Positions 36,187-45,039 of a DNA stretch of 64,000 nt are shown here, one piece after another. The DNA comes from Shewanella polaris (GTDB lineage: Bacteria; Pseudomonadota; Gammaproteobacteria; Enterobacterales; Shewanellaceae): positions 2,914,001-2,978,000 of the forward strand of contig NZ_CP041036.1 of assembly GCF_006385555.1 (NCBI RefSeq). The letters run 5' to 3'. Position 1 is the stretch's first letter, and every line of letters starts with the position of its first letter. The notes below the pieces were generated by a model. The model made no database searches and had not been told where the DNA came from. It worked only from the letters and a program-made list of their open reading frames with translations. A program made the position numbers and the translations under genes.

Positions 36187-36440
36187 TAAACCGTATAATT
36201 CGCTTCGCTCTAGCATGCCCAAAGCCACTAGAATGGTTGTTATTCGTTATTAACCCGCCATTTGAACAAGAATGGCTTAATTATTCAATCAAAAACGGCA
36301 AGCTAATGCGGTAATTTGGATGATTTTTTGTGGTTAGATTTTAATGCTTGATTAACTCGTTGGTTAATTTTCACAGTTTTAAGCCAAGTAAGCCAGTTTA
36401 AACAAAGGCTTAATTTACACTTTTGTGATAAAGGTTACTA

Positions 36441-37757
36441 TTAGTTTGTTTTAATTGCTTGGATCATCGCATTCCTAGGGGTAACACTGTTTGCACAAAA
36501 TTCAGTCAATGCAACTTGATATCCCTGTTCTTGTAAAAAACACACCCGATCAAGTAATAACCAGTACTCTAATGCACGGCGAAATAGATGAGCCACTAAA
36601 TCAATACGCTTAGTGAGCCGTTGTCGCTCAAATCCGCGTTGAGAGTAATCAGTAAAATCGATATCGCTAGGTAATACTAATTCTTTTTGATCTGCAGCCC
36701 ATTGGCAAAATTCAGTAAAACTGCCGTTAAGCTGACTTTGTTTAACAGTCGGTACCGGTAAATAGGCATTTATCCCTCGAACATTCCGCTGCAGGCTATC
36801 AAAACCTAAACGCCATGACACTTGTTGATTACGAAATTTTTGCTGTTTGGGGGTGGCAATAATACTTTGCTGTAACGGCAACTGCAAATCATGGCGCGAC
36901 AAACTTAATTCACTGGCCTTTGCTGCGATCGATAATGGTTGATAATGTGATTGTTGAATTAAATGATAACAGCAAGGTGATATAGAAATAGCCTGAGTCT
37001 TTGCCGATACAGCAAGATTAAGCAACCGCACATGTAAATCGCCACAGGCATGTAATGAAATAGCATGCTGCTGCGTTAATAACAGAGGCTTTTCAGGATC
37101 TAGTGGCATAAAAGCATCAGCACATATAAAGGTTTGCGGTAATTGCCACTGCGTAGCAAACCCTTGACCTTGTTCACATAAACGGGCTTGCCACTCAAGA
37201 CTGATCACATCAACACGCTGTGTTTTAGCAATTAAACGCCCTAAATGCCCTTTACCGGCACACCATTCTAATATGGGTAACAAGGTTAGATTAGGTTGAT
37301 TTTGTGGATCGACTTTATTTGCAAACGCGACAATTTGTTGCCATTTTCGACCTTTAATATGCGCGCTAAAATGGGCTAATTCCTTAGTTTTATCATTGTT
37401 ATTTTTCTGGCTTCTGTCAGGAGTTTGTTGAATAGACTCAGGGTTAATCGAGTGTGTAGGCAAAGTGATGGCTAACAAGCTTAATTGACTCATTAACTCC
37501 TCTGCCTGTGGGTGCAAGTGCTTTTTTATGTCGCAAATCAAGCTTGGTAATAACGTCTCGACCAGCTGCAGCTGGTCCATATCTAGGCTATCTATTTCTG
37601 CATCATCAAGCTGCCACACCTTTTGAGCTAAATGCGGAAATTTATGCTGCCAAGGTAAGTGTTCACACTCAAACGCAACTAGCTGCCATAAAGGTTTAAA
37701 AGTATTAAGAAGTGAGTCGACTGCATTAAAGCTAAGTTGATAATCGGTTGCTGGCAT
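36441..37757 (-). CDS. SAM-dependent methyltransferase-like protein (METTL25/RRNAD1-type core)
   Basis: A 438-aa protein of unknown substrate. The SAM-binding region is LEWCAGKGHLGRLIAKTQ near residue 166, followed by VISLEWQARLCEQGQ, ISLHACGDLHVRLLN and SISPCCYHLIQQ, a Cys-Cys-Tyr-His stretch found in a conserved methyltransferase family with members in bacteria and eukaryotes. The first 150 residues and the C-terminal 130 residues show no recognisable domain. It is a single minus-strand gene, divergent from the small DUF1289 gene. An RNA or protein target is likely but cannot be told from the sequence. Confidence 0.72.
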   Translation of the reverse strand: MPATDYQLSFNAVDSLLNTFKPLWQLVAFECEHLPWQHKFPHLAQKVWQLDDAEIDSLDMDQLQLVETLLPSLICDIKKHLHPQAEELMSQLSLLAITLPTHSINPESIQQTPDRSQKNNNDKTKELAHFSAHIKGRKWQQIVAFANKVDPQNQPNLTLLPILEWCAGKGHLGRLIAKTQRVDVISLEWQARLCEQGQGFATQWQLPQTFICADAFMPLDPEKPLLLTQQHAISLHACGDLHVRLLNLAVSAKTQAISISPCCYHLIQQSHYQPLSIAAKASELSLSRHDLQLPLQQSIIATPKQQKFRNQQVSWRLGFDSLQRNVRGINAYLPVPTVKQSQLNGSFTEFCQWAADQKELVLPSDIDFTDYSQRGFERQRLTKRIDLVAHLFRRALEYWLLLDRVCFLQEQGYQVALTEFCANSVTPRNAMIQAIKTN

Positions 37758-37835
37758 ATTGTTGCTTATGGTTAACCTTAGCTGATTGAAATGATAGGAT
37801 GCGCTTTATTGATACCCAAACTGGAATTGTAAACC

Positions 37836-38096
37836 ATGCACTCACCTTGTGTCGCCCGCTGCGGCTTAAATGAAGACGATTATTGCATGGGTTGTTTTCG
37901 TCATATCGACGAGATAGTGACTTGGTTACAAACAAGTCATGAGCAAAAACAGCAAATTTGCGATAGTTTAGCACACAGAAAACAACAGTTTTTGGGTGAT
38001 AGTAACAACCAAACCTTGTCTCGTGCAAAATGGCTTGAAGCTGAAAAACGTTTAGGTGAGGACGCTGATAAACTAGAAAACGATAACACGCGTTAA
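37836..38096 (+). CDS. DUF1289 family small cysteine-rich protein
   Basis: An 86-aa cytoplasmic protein with the DUF1289 signature SPCVARCGLNEDDYCMGCFR at residues 3-22, in which four cysteines are placed as for an iron-sulfur or zinc site. The rest is helical with EIVTWLQTSHEQKQQICDSL. Members of the family are widespread in Proteobacteria and their function is unknown. The gene stands alone between two minus-strand genes. Confidence 0.85.
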   Translation: MHSPCVARCGLNEDDYCMGCFRHIDEIVTWLQTSHEQKQQICDSLAHRKQQFLGDSNNQTLSRAKWLEAEKRLGEDADKLENDNTR

Positions 38097-38308
38097 CGAG
38101 CGAAACTGTTAACGTCAAGCAATAAAACCTAAGGCGAACAGTGTCAAGCCAATGTACGGCGCTTATATAAAATGGGTAAAGCAAACAGCAGCCCCAAAAA
38201 TTATTTACAGGCTCTTAGAAACATTACGGCAACGAATCAATTCTTGGTTTATGACCTTGCTTGCATAACATCTCTTCGCAAAGCGTCCTAGCTTCTTGAT
38301 TTTCAGTT

Positions 38309-38680
38309 TTACTTTTTCATCATCGCTTTTAAATCGGCAAATGGGTTAAACGTTGCGGCGTCTTGTTTAGCTTCTTTGGTGCTACCATAACGAATAAGCT
38401 CTTCAAAACGTGAATGTTCGTTGTCGTGACAATACAGGCACAATAACTCCCAATTGGTCCCATCTGACGGATTGTTATCGTGGTTATGATCACGATGATG
38501 CACTGTTAATTCAGACAAGTTTTTATGGGTGAATTCGCGAGTACAGCGGCCACATACCCAAGGGTATAGTTTAAGCGCTTGCTCACGATATCCTTTTTCG
38601 CGACTGGCTTTGTAGTCTCTGGCTTCTGCTAATACTTTATCTAATTTACTTTCGTTGGTTGACATTGATTTATCACTCAT
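38309..38680 (-). CDS. yajD: YajD-type HNH nuclease family protein
   Basis: About 123 aa from the ATG at 38680 (MSDKSMST); the upstream frame from 38725 adds a hydrophobic stretch that the family lacks. It matches E. coli YajD: GYREQALKLYPWVCGRCTRE near residue 30, LTVHHRDHNHDNNPSDGTNW (HNH core) and LLCLYCHDNEHS, ending NPFADLKAMMKK. Two CxxC pairs should hold zinc around the beta-beta-alpha metal fold. The biological substrate is unknown; a DNA endonuclease role is inferred from the fold. Confidence 0.9.
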   Translation of the reverse strand: MSDKSMSTNESKLDKVLAEARDYKASREKGYREQALKLYPWVCGRCTREFTHKNLSELTVHHRDHNHDNNPSDGTNWELLCLYCHDNEHSRFEELIRYGSTKEAKQDAATFNPFADLKAMMKK

Positions 38681-38750
38681 AAGAAAAACTACCCCAAGGA
38701 TAATCACTGTTATCGCTTGGGGCAATTGTTTGCTAGATCTTATTATCTAA

Positions 38751-39002
38751 TTATTCTGCTACTGGAGAAGAATTCGATAAATAGAAGTAGTGTAGATAAC
38801 ATTCGTACTGGGTCGCAATATCCACAATAATCTGTGATTGTGTATAACCCATTACATCATACTGTTGGCCTCCATGCTCAAGATACACTTCGACACGATA
38901 GAAAGTTTATTCTGCATTTTCGTCCGTTAATTCTGCACCCAACATGTTGTGTGCTCTGCTCCGTAAACCATATGCAAATGAATATAATGTCAGCAGTCGA
39001 TG
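38751..39002 (-). pseudogene. Remnant of a BCCT-family (BetT-like) transporter, C-terminal tail only
   Basis: Read on the minus strand in one frame, the stretch gives SFAYGLRSRAHNML, then LTDENAE, a stop (38907-38909), and TFYRVEVYLEHGGQQYDVMG followed by YTQSQIIVDIATQYECYLHY, ending at a stop at 38751-38753. This is like the cytoplasmic C-terminal tail of BetT-type betaine/choline/carnitine transporters. A Lys AAA to stop TAA change would explain the internal stop. The 12-segment membrane part is gone; a stop at 39003-39005 ends the recognisable frame. No start codon or ribosome binding site supports expression. Confidence 0.6.
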
Positions 39003-39253
39003 CTAGCCCCTATTGATAAACCCTTAATGGCAAGGGGCAATTTGTTGAGTGATTAATGGTTATAAGGCAAGATTTATCGCACTAAAACAATATTGGAGAA
39101 CTGTAAGTTTATTGATGACAGAATCTAAACGTTAGATTTGGTATATGAGTTGTTTTTTTACTACCAGTCATAACATTAGCAGCTTACTCGTTCAGATAGC
39201 AGCACAGTGAACGAGCAAGTACCAGACTGTGCTAGTGCCAAGCTTTATAGTGA

Positions 39254-39835
39254 TTAAACCGCTTTACTATTTGATATTCCAGCCGTTAAATTAAAGCGCA
39301 TAGCATCTTCGAATGACCAATCAACACTGATTAAGTCTTCACGTTTTACTAAGCTGGTCACGCCGGCTATTTGATAGCTTAATTGAAATAAAACCGGCAC
39401 CCATTCACCTTCAGGCAATGCATCAGCCAATGGCTGTGGTGCAGTCTCACTCATGATAAAACCCACAACATAACTACCATTGGCTTGTTTAACTAAAACC
39501 GTTTTTTGAGTTTTAGGTTGGCCGTCGCGATTCATTAAACTGGCGATGTCTCGAATACTGCCATACACAGACTTAAACAGCGGAAACTTCATTAGCTGGT
39601 TTTCAATCCAACCATACATCCACGCTATAGGGCTGACTGAAAATAATAAGCCGGCGATAAACACTAAACTCGCCACCAAACAAAAACCTGCCCCGACAAA
39701 TACAGGTTCTACCCCCACAATATCGAGCAATAATTTACCTAAGCCATCAAGGGAAATAAACAGTGACCAAAACAGCCAAATAGACAGCACCATAGGCAAT
39801 AAATTAGTTAAACCACGAGCAAGGGTATTTTTCAT
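39254..39835 (-). CDS. DUF502 family inner-membrane protein
   Basis: About 193 aa from the ATG at 39835 (a GTG lies nine bases upstream). It starts MKNTLARGLTNLLPMVLSIW, with two membrane segments at about 11-32 and 42-68, then FPLFKSVYGSIRDIASLM near 85, the conserved family signature. The remaining soluble part, with TVLVKQANGSYVVGFIMSE, is the DUF502 beta-rich domain. The function of the family is unknown, though plant relatives are membrane proteins of the same layout. It is monocistronic; imperfect inverted arms at 39187-39194 and 39208-39215 lie downstream. Confidence 0.85.
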   Translation of the reverse strand: MKNTLARGLTNLLPMVLSIWLFWSLFISLDGLGKLLLDIVGVEPVFVGAGFCLVASLVFIAGLLFSVSPIAWMYGWIENQLMKFPLFKSVYGSIRDIASLMNRDGQPKTQKTVLVKQANGSYVVGFIMSETAPQPLADALPEGEWVPVLFQLSYQIAGVTSLVKREDLISVDWSFEDAMRFNLTAGISNSKAV

Positions 39836-39997
39836 TGAGCACACAAAAGAAGAAAGAACAGAACAAAAATGTTACCACAGTTTGCTGATTAGTCACTTCA
39901 AATATACCAACTGACTCATTGGGGAATTATTGTTCAGTCAACCGGTCCATATAAAAAAGCCCCCATCAGATCAAAATATTACAACACAGGTGCGCTA

Positions 39998-41143
39998 TTA
40001 TCTTTTTGAGCTAGCAACATTCAACCATTGATGACGACCTAACTCCAATACAACACCGACAGCCAAGCCAGCAGCGGTATTAATCCATAAGCACGTTATG
40101 GCCGTTGAAAAAATAACCAAGATACAAAACGGGTTACCATCAATGAATCGTTTCGACCAAGCTAATTGGGTTCCCGCAATAGCGAGTAAACTACCTAATA
40201 CAGCTAAAGGAATTAATGACAATGCACTGGCAATACCTTGCCCCCAAAAGATAGCAATGAGGACGCATGTACTGCCAAAAATAGTCGGCGCTAACCAGGT
40301 TCGAGCGCCAAAGTGATATTGTACCGCTAACCCTCCAGCCCCATGGCACATTGCAGCAGCCCCAAAAGGTGATAACAGCAAATTAGCCCAACCAGAGCTT
40401 TTAGCAAATTGTTGCGGTTCAAAATTTTCACTGTCTTCAGGAAACTTATCTTTCGCCATCGCAGAAATCGCAATCACCGCATTGGTCAATGTCAACGCTA
40501 ACTGTGGTAGCACCAATAAAATGGCAGCAGACCCCCATTCATCGATACTCGGCCAACCCAACTGCCAAACACTGGTTTGGGTAAAGTTAAAGCTAGGCAT
40601 AGTCCCACTTGTTAATTGCCAACCGATGCCAAGGATAATCACTAACGGCATAACCAAATATTGCATTGGCATAAAACGACTAGCGAACAGAAAACCAAAA
40701 GCAAGTATGCCGACCAACCATGTTTCGCTCATCATGACGCCACCTAACCATATCAGCTGGAGCCCAATTGCTAGCTGGATACCGATACTGATCGCCGGTG
40801 ATAACAGCTTAGCCATCCATTGAATAATGCCGCTATAGGCTAAAACAAGTAGAATAAGGCCCATTAACATGGCGGATGCTTGTAACATTCCAGGAGACAT
40901 TCCTTCTGCAATGACTAACGCACTGATCACCTTCATAGGCTGTATCGGAATGGGGCGTCGATAATAAAACGCAGTAAATAAGGCAAAAAAACCAAAGCCT
41001 AAAAATATCCCTTGGGGAGAGAATTGATTAAGGGCTATTAAGCCTAAAACTAAAGGAAGGAAGGTGCCTAAATCAGCAAATGCGCCACTGAACTCACCTG
41101 AAATCTTATTTACGTTGTCTAAACGATTGATTTCACATCTCAT
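39998..41143 (-). CDS. Putative sulfate/molybdate transporter (MOT1-like family)
   Basis: A 381-aa polytopic membrane protein with about ten to twelve hydrophobic segments. The family motifs are EFSGAFADLGTFLPLVLGL near residue 17 and YYRRPIPIQPMKVISALV near 60, with GAAAMCHGAGGLAVQYHFGA near 260, matching the SulP-related MOT1/YgiH-like molybdate transporter family. It probably carries an oxyanion such as molybdate or sulfate into the cell. It is monocistronic, 575 bp before the pst operon end. Confidence 0.82.
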   Translation of the reverse strand: MRCEINRLDNVNKISGEFSGAFADLGTFLPLVLGLIALNQFSPQGIFLGFGFFALFTAFYYRRPIPIQPMKVISALVIAEGMSPGMLQASAMLMGLILLVLAYSGIIQWMAKLLSPAISIGIQLAIGLQLIWLGGVMMSETWLVGILAFGFLFASRFMPMQYLVMPLVIILGIGWQLTSGTMPSFNFTQTSVWQLGWPSIDEWGSAAILLVLPQLALTLTNAVIAISAMAKDKFPEDSENFEPQQFAKSSGWANLLLSPFGAAAMCHGAGGLAVQYHFGARTWLAPTIFGSTCVLIAIFWGQGIASALSLIPLAVLGSLLAIAGTQLAWSKRFIDGNPFCILVIFSTAITCLWINTAAGLAVGVVLELGRHQWLNVASSKR

Positions 41144-41718
41144 ATATCTTGCCGTAAGGAATGGATACTAAGATAAAGCAAATACGGTGCCACATTAAAA
41201 ATGCGACACACCTCTAAATAAAGATGCCTAAACGTGAGTTAAACAAAATAATTGCGACAATATGAACCATGACATGTTGTCAGAATGGTCATTATGTCCA
41301 CATAATCACTAGCTAGATAATCGTTAGCTAAATAGTCCTTTTTATAATCGCTTTCTACTGAATATGATTAACCGATGAGGAAGATTAGATTATTGATATA
41401 GTTAACCTCAACTCAGGTTAAGAGGTGGGATATGCAAGGAAAAATGACAATATTCGGCCTGTTTCTTATCAAACTTGTCATTTGTTTTTCAACAAAGCGC
41501 ATCGATGCGTCAATAGCTAACCTATTGCAAGTCAATGCAATACTGTTAGCGATACAAAAGACTGTTTGATAACCGTTTATTATCCTGACCTTAGTTATAT
41601 AATTCCAGAAGAACATGCTCAACAGGCATATAAAAGCCCCTATCAATGGGGCTTTATCGAAGCTTAAAAACAACTGTTAATTTAAAAAATCTACATTCAA
41701 GTCTGGCAACTCAAATTC
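41144..41718. other. 575-bp intergenic region between phoU and the MOT1-like gene
   Basis: It contains the phoU terminator (41633-41655) and presumably the promoter of the minus-strand transporter gene. An 86-codon open frame on the minus strand (41413-41673) passes through the terminator and resembles nothing known, so it is not called. Nothing else is recognised. Confidence 0.5.
41633..41655 (-). terminator. Intrinsic terminator of the pst-phoU operon
   Basis: AAAGCCCC (41633-41640) and GGGGCTTT (41648-41655) form an 8-bp stem with a 7-nt loop; on the minus strand the 3' arm runs into TTTTATATG. It lies 63 bp after the phoU stop. Confidence 0.8.
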
Positions 41719-42423
41719 TTACAGTTCTTTTTCCATTTCTTCGTAAGAAATATGACGAACGTCTTTGCCTTTCACATAGTAAATCACGTACTCACAAATA
41801 TTCTTACAACGGTCTCCTACACGCTCAACCGCACGCGCAGCCCATAATACGTCTAACACACCTGGAATTGAGCGCGGATCTTCCATCATATGGGTCATTA
41901 ACTGACGGATTATACCTTCATATTCTTTATCTAATTTTGCATCTTGTTTATGCAACTCAAATGCTTGGTCAGCATCCATACGTGCTAATGCATCTAAGGT
42001 TGAGTGCAACATACGCGTCGCGTGACGCCCCATGTTTTCAATACTCACCAATAAAGGCTGTTGGCTGTTAGCACGCTTTTCTACCGCAGCTTTGGCAATG
42101 CGCACACAAGCATCACCAATACGTTCAAGATCGGTAATGGTTTTCGAAATGGCAAGGATCAAGCGTAAATCACTGGCAGCAGGTTGACGTTTAGCAATGA
42201 TACGAGTGCATTCTTCGTCAATAGCCACTTCCATGCCATTCACTTTATGATCGCCTTCAATCACTTGTTGTGCTAATTCTGTATCAAGTGATGCTAGCGC
42301 ATCCAATGCCTGTTCGAGCTGACGCTCAACTAAACCGCCCATGGCTAATACGCGATTACGAATATCATCAAGCTCAGCATTAAACTGCCCTGATATGTGT
42401 TTACTTAAATTCATTTTTTCCAT
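41719..42423 (-). CDS. phoU: Phosphate-specific transport regulator PhoU
   Basis: Cytoplasmic six-helix protein that links the Pst transporter to the PhoR kinase and holds down Pho-regulon expression when phosphate is plentiful. About 234 aa from the ATG at 42423 with AGGTGGG nine bases upstream; the GTG at 42432 is rejected. It matches E. coli Pho[60 protein letters not shown], and the repeat motif [20 protein letters not shown]. It is the last gene of pstC-pstA-pstB-phoU, 50 bp after pstB. Confidence 0.96.
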   Translation of the reverse strand: MEKMNLSKHISGQFNAELDDIRNRVLAMGGLVERQLEQALDALASLDTELAQQVIEGDHKVNGMEVAIDEECTRIIAKRQPAASDLRLILAISKTITDLERIGDACVRIAKAAVEKRANSQQPLLVSIENMGRHATRMLHSTLDALARMDADQAFELHKQDAKLDKEYEGIIRQLMTHMMEDPRSIPGVLDVLWAARAVERVGDRCKNICEYVIYYVKGKDVRHISYEEMEKEL

Positions 42424-42472
42424 GATACCCACCTAAATTTTGTATGTTAATTAAAAGCGTTTCTAGTAAAGA

Positions 42473-43291
42473 TTAACCGTATCTTCCGGTAATATAATCT
42501 TCGGTTTTACGCTTTTTAGGGGTAGTAAAAATGGTATTGGTATCAGCATATTCAACCAATTCACCCATGTACATAAAGGCTGTTTGATCCGACACTCGTG
42601 CCGCTTGTTGCATATTATGCGTCACAATCACTACGGTATATTGCTGCTTTAATTCAGTAATCAATTCTTCAATAGTTAAGGTTGAGATAGGGTCCAGAGC
42701 TGACGTTGGTTCATCAAGTAATAAGACTTCCGGCTCAATGGCAATGGCACGGGCAATAACCAAACGCTGTTGCTGACCACCCGATAATCCAAAGGCATTA
42801 TCATGTAAACGGTCTTTCACTTCGTCCCAAATAGCGGCGCCACGTAATGAACGCTCTGCCGCTTCATCTAATTCACGGCGGTTACTTAACCCTTGCAAAC
42901 GTAAACCATACACCACATTTTCGTAAATTGACTTAGGGAACGGGTTAGGACGCTGAAACACCATGCCTACGTTACGACGTAATGCAGCTACATCAACTTT
43001 CTTGTCATAAATGTTCTGCCCATGAAGCAATATTTCACCTTCAATTTTACAACTATCAACCAAATCATTCATACGGTTAATACAGCGTAACAGCGTTGAT
43101 TTACCACAACCACTAGGGCCGATAAATGCCGTGACTTGTTTTTTAGGGATCTTCATCGACACATCAAATAACGCTTGTTTGTCACCGTAACGTAAATCAA
43201 GATTACGGATCTCAAGTGCGGTATCCTGTGCCGGTAAGTTAACTAAATCAACGGCTTCTGTTTGCATTGCTGAACTATCAATTGAAATCAT
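42473..43291 (-). CDS. pstB: Phosphate ABC transporter ATP-binding protein PstB
   Basis: ATPase that powers high-affinity phosphate uptake with PstC and PstA. The 272-aa protein shows Walker [20 protein letters not shown] near residue 58, Q-loop [17 protein letters not shown], signature [16 protein letters not shown], Walker [15 protein letters not shown] and the H-loop [15 protein letters not shown]. It lies 28 bp after pstA and 50 bp before phoU on the minus strand. All catalytic motifs are intact. Confidence 0.97.
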   Translation of the reverse strand: MISIDSSAMQTEAVDLVNLPAQDTALEIRNLDLRYGDKQALFDVSMKIPKKQVTAFIGPSGCGKSTLLRCINRMNDLVDSCKIEGEILLHGQNIYDKKVDVAALRRNVGMVFQRPNPFPKSIYENVVYGLRLQGLSNRRELDEAAERSLRGAAIWDEVKDRLHDNAFGLSGGQQQRLVIARAIAIEPEVLLLDEPTSALDPISTLTIEELITELKQQYTVVIVTHNMQQAARVSDQTAFMYMGELVEYADTNTIFTTPKKRKTEDYITGRYG

Positions 43292-43319
43292 TTTTTATCT
43301 TTCCTCAGGATATCGCTAA

Positions 43320-44981
43320 TTAATGTTCTAGCGAACGGAATTTTTCACGTAAATGGTTGCGCACGCTGATAGCGGTTAAATTAAGAGCAACAATTACAGA
43401 TACTAATAAGAACGAAGTTGCATACACTAATGGGCGTGCTGCTTCTACGTTAGGGCTTTGGAAGCCTACATCGTAAATATGGAAACCTAAGTGCATGAAC
43501 TTACGTTCTAAATGCACAAACGGGAAGTTCATATCAATCGGTAATGTTGGGGCTAATTTTACTACACCCACTAACATCAACGGCGCCACTTCACCGGCGG
43601 CACGTGCCACGGCTAAAATCAAACCAGTCATAATTGCTGGGCTTGCCATTGGGATCACAATGCGCCATAAGGTCTCGGCTTTAGTCGCGCCTAATGCCAA
43701 GCTGCCTTGACGAACTGCACTCGGAATTCGGCTTAAGCCTTCTTCTGTTGATACAATGACCACCGGCAAGGTTAAAATGGCTAAGGTTAATGCAGACCAA
43801 ATTACCCCAGGAGAGCCAAATGTCGGTGCTGGTAACGCCTCAGGGAAGAACAATTGATCAATTGAGCCGCCCATCATGTATACAAAGAAACCTAAACCAA
43901 ACACACCATAAACAATTGACGGAACGCCCGCTAAGTTAATTACCGCAATACGGATAAGCTTAGTAATAGGGCCTTTCTTGGCATATTCGTGCAAGTAAAT
44001 AGCAGCAATAACCCCAAATGGCGTCACGATAACAGCCATGAGCATCACCATAAATACCGTACCAAAAATAGCGGGGAAAACACCACCTTCAGTATTGGCT
44101 TCACGCGGGTCATCACTAACAAAGCGACCTATTCCCACAAACCAGTGACCCACTTTACCTAGCAAACTCATGTGATTGACATAACTTACGTCTAAAATTG
44201 AGTCCAGTTGCAAGGTGACTTCAACACCGCGCATGTCTTTAATCACCACAGAATCACGCGCCGCTTTATCTCGCAGGGCAAACAAGTCTTTTTCAAGCAC
44301 TAGGTAGTCTTGGTTAAGCTGTTCGATTTGCGCCTTGATATCCGCTTTACGCTCAGCAGTTAATTCACCATCAAGCTCATAACCACGTTCTTTCAAACGT
44401 AAACGTTCCATTTGATAATTGATCGAACCAATATCGCTTTTTTGCAACGCCAAGGCTTGATCAGAAATAGCCACTGCGCGGTCGATATGGTCGAACAAAG
44501 ACGCTTCTATGTCAGCTTCACTGGTTAACTCTAAACGTTTACCGTCTTCAATTACCGCAACAGGATAACCATAAAAATTACCGTTTTTAGTCCGTTCAAG
44601 TTTAGCAACATCAGCAGGGGTTGAACGGCTAACGATATCGGTTCCTAAAATCCAACGGAAATCTAAACCAACAAACTCACGGTTACCGGTTTTTACCAAG
44701 TAACGAGTAACAAACTCACCAGGATGTTTGGCAAATTTATGACCGGCTGAAATTAAACGCTCTGTAGGCACTTCTTCACGGTCGTAGATTTCACCAATTA
44801 AGGTACTTTTAACCCCATTGTTATCTTCTAGTTGCCATTCATAAATATCAGCAGGCCAAAAGTAACTCAAGCCACGCCAAGCGATTAACAGTAATAAGCC
44901 TAAAACGGCAATCAAACTGATACTAACGGCACCACCGGTCATCCAAATCCACGGTGAACCTGATTTAAACCACTTACCCAT
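43320..44981 (-). CDS. pstA: Phosphate ABC transporter permease PstA, long form
   Basis: Membrane subunit of the phosphate importer. It has 553 aa against about 296 in E. coli. After an N-terminal membrane segment (about 15-37) there is an inserted periplasmic-side region of about 230 residues with a coiled-coil core (RLRLKERGYELDGELTAERK). The classic permease follows: IFGTVFMVMLMAVIVTPFGV, GVPSIVYGVFGLGFF and the EAA-type loop LALGATKAETLWRIVIP. Long PstA/PstC forms are known in Shewanella, Vibrio and Pseudomonas. It lies 58 bp after pstC. Confidence 0.94.
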   Translation of the reverse strand: MGKWFKSGSPWIWMTGGAVSISLIAVLGLLLLIAWRGLSYFWPADIYEWQLEDNNGVKSTLIGEIYDREEVPTERLISAGHKFAKHPGEFVTRYLVKTGNREFVGLDFRWILGTDIVSRSTPADVAKLERTKNGNFYGYPVAVIEDGKRLELTSEADIEASLFDHIDRAVAISDQALALQKSDIGSINYQMERLRLKERGYELDGELTAERKADIKAQIEQLNQDYLVLEKDLFALRDKAARDSVVIKDMRGVEVTLQLDSILDVSYVNHMSLLGKVGHWFVGIGRFVSDDPREANTEGGVFPAIFGTVFMVMLMAVIVTPFGVIAAIYLHEYAKKGPITKLIRIAVINLAGVPSIVYGVFGLGFFVYMMGGSIDQLFFPEALPAPTFGSPGVIWSALTLAILTLPVVIVSTEEGLSRIPSAVRQGSLALGATKAETLWRIVIPMASPAIMTGLILAVARAAGEVAPLMLVGVVKLAPTLPIDMNFPFVHLERKFMHLGFHIYDVGFQSPNVEAARPLVYATSFLLVSVIVALNLTAISVRNHLREKFRSLEH

Positions 44982-45039
44982 TGCACAAACCTCTCAAGGC
45001 GATTGGCGAATTAATCATTAATTGAGTCATCATCTTTCC

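Noticed and set aside
37732..38184. 150-codon minus-strand open frame over the DUF1289 gene
   Set aside because: It is antisense to a clear DUF1289 gene and reads as low-quality sequence.
39187..39215. Inverted arms CTCGTTCA/TGAACGAG after the DUF502 gene
   Set aside because: The spacer is 13 nt and no U-tract follows on the minus strand, so it is not called as a terminator.
41413..41673. 86-codon minus-strand open frame before the pst operon
   Set aside because: It runs through the phoU terminator, resembles no family and has no good ribosome binding site.
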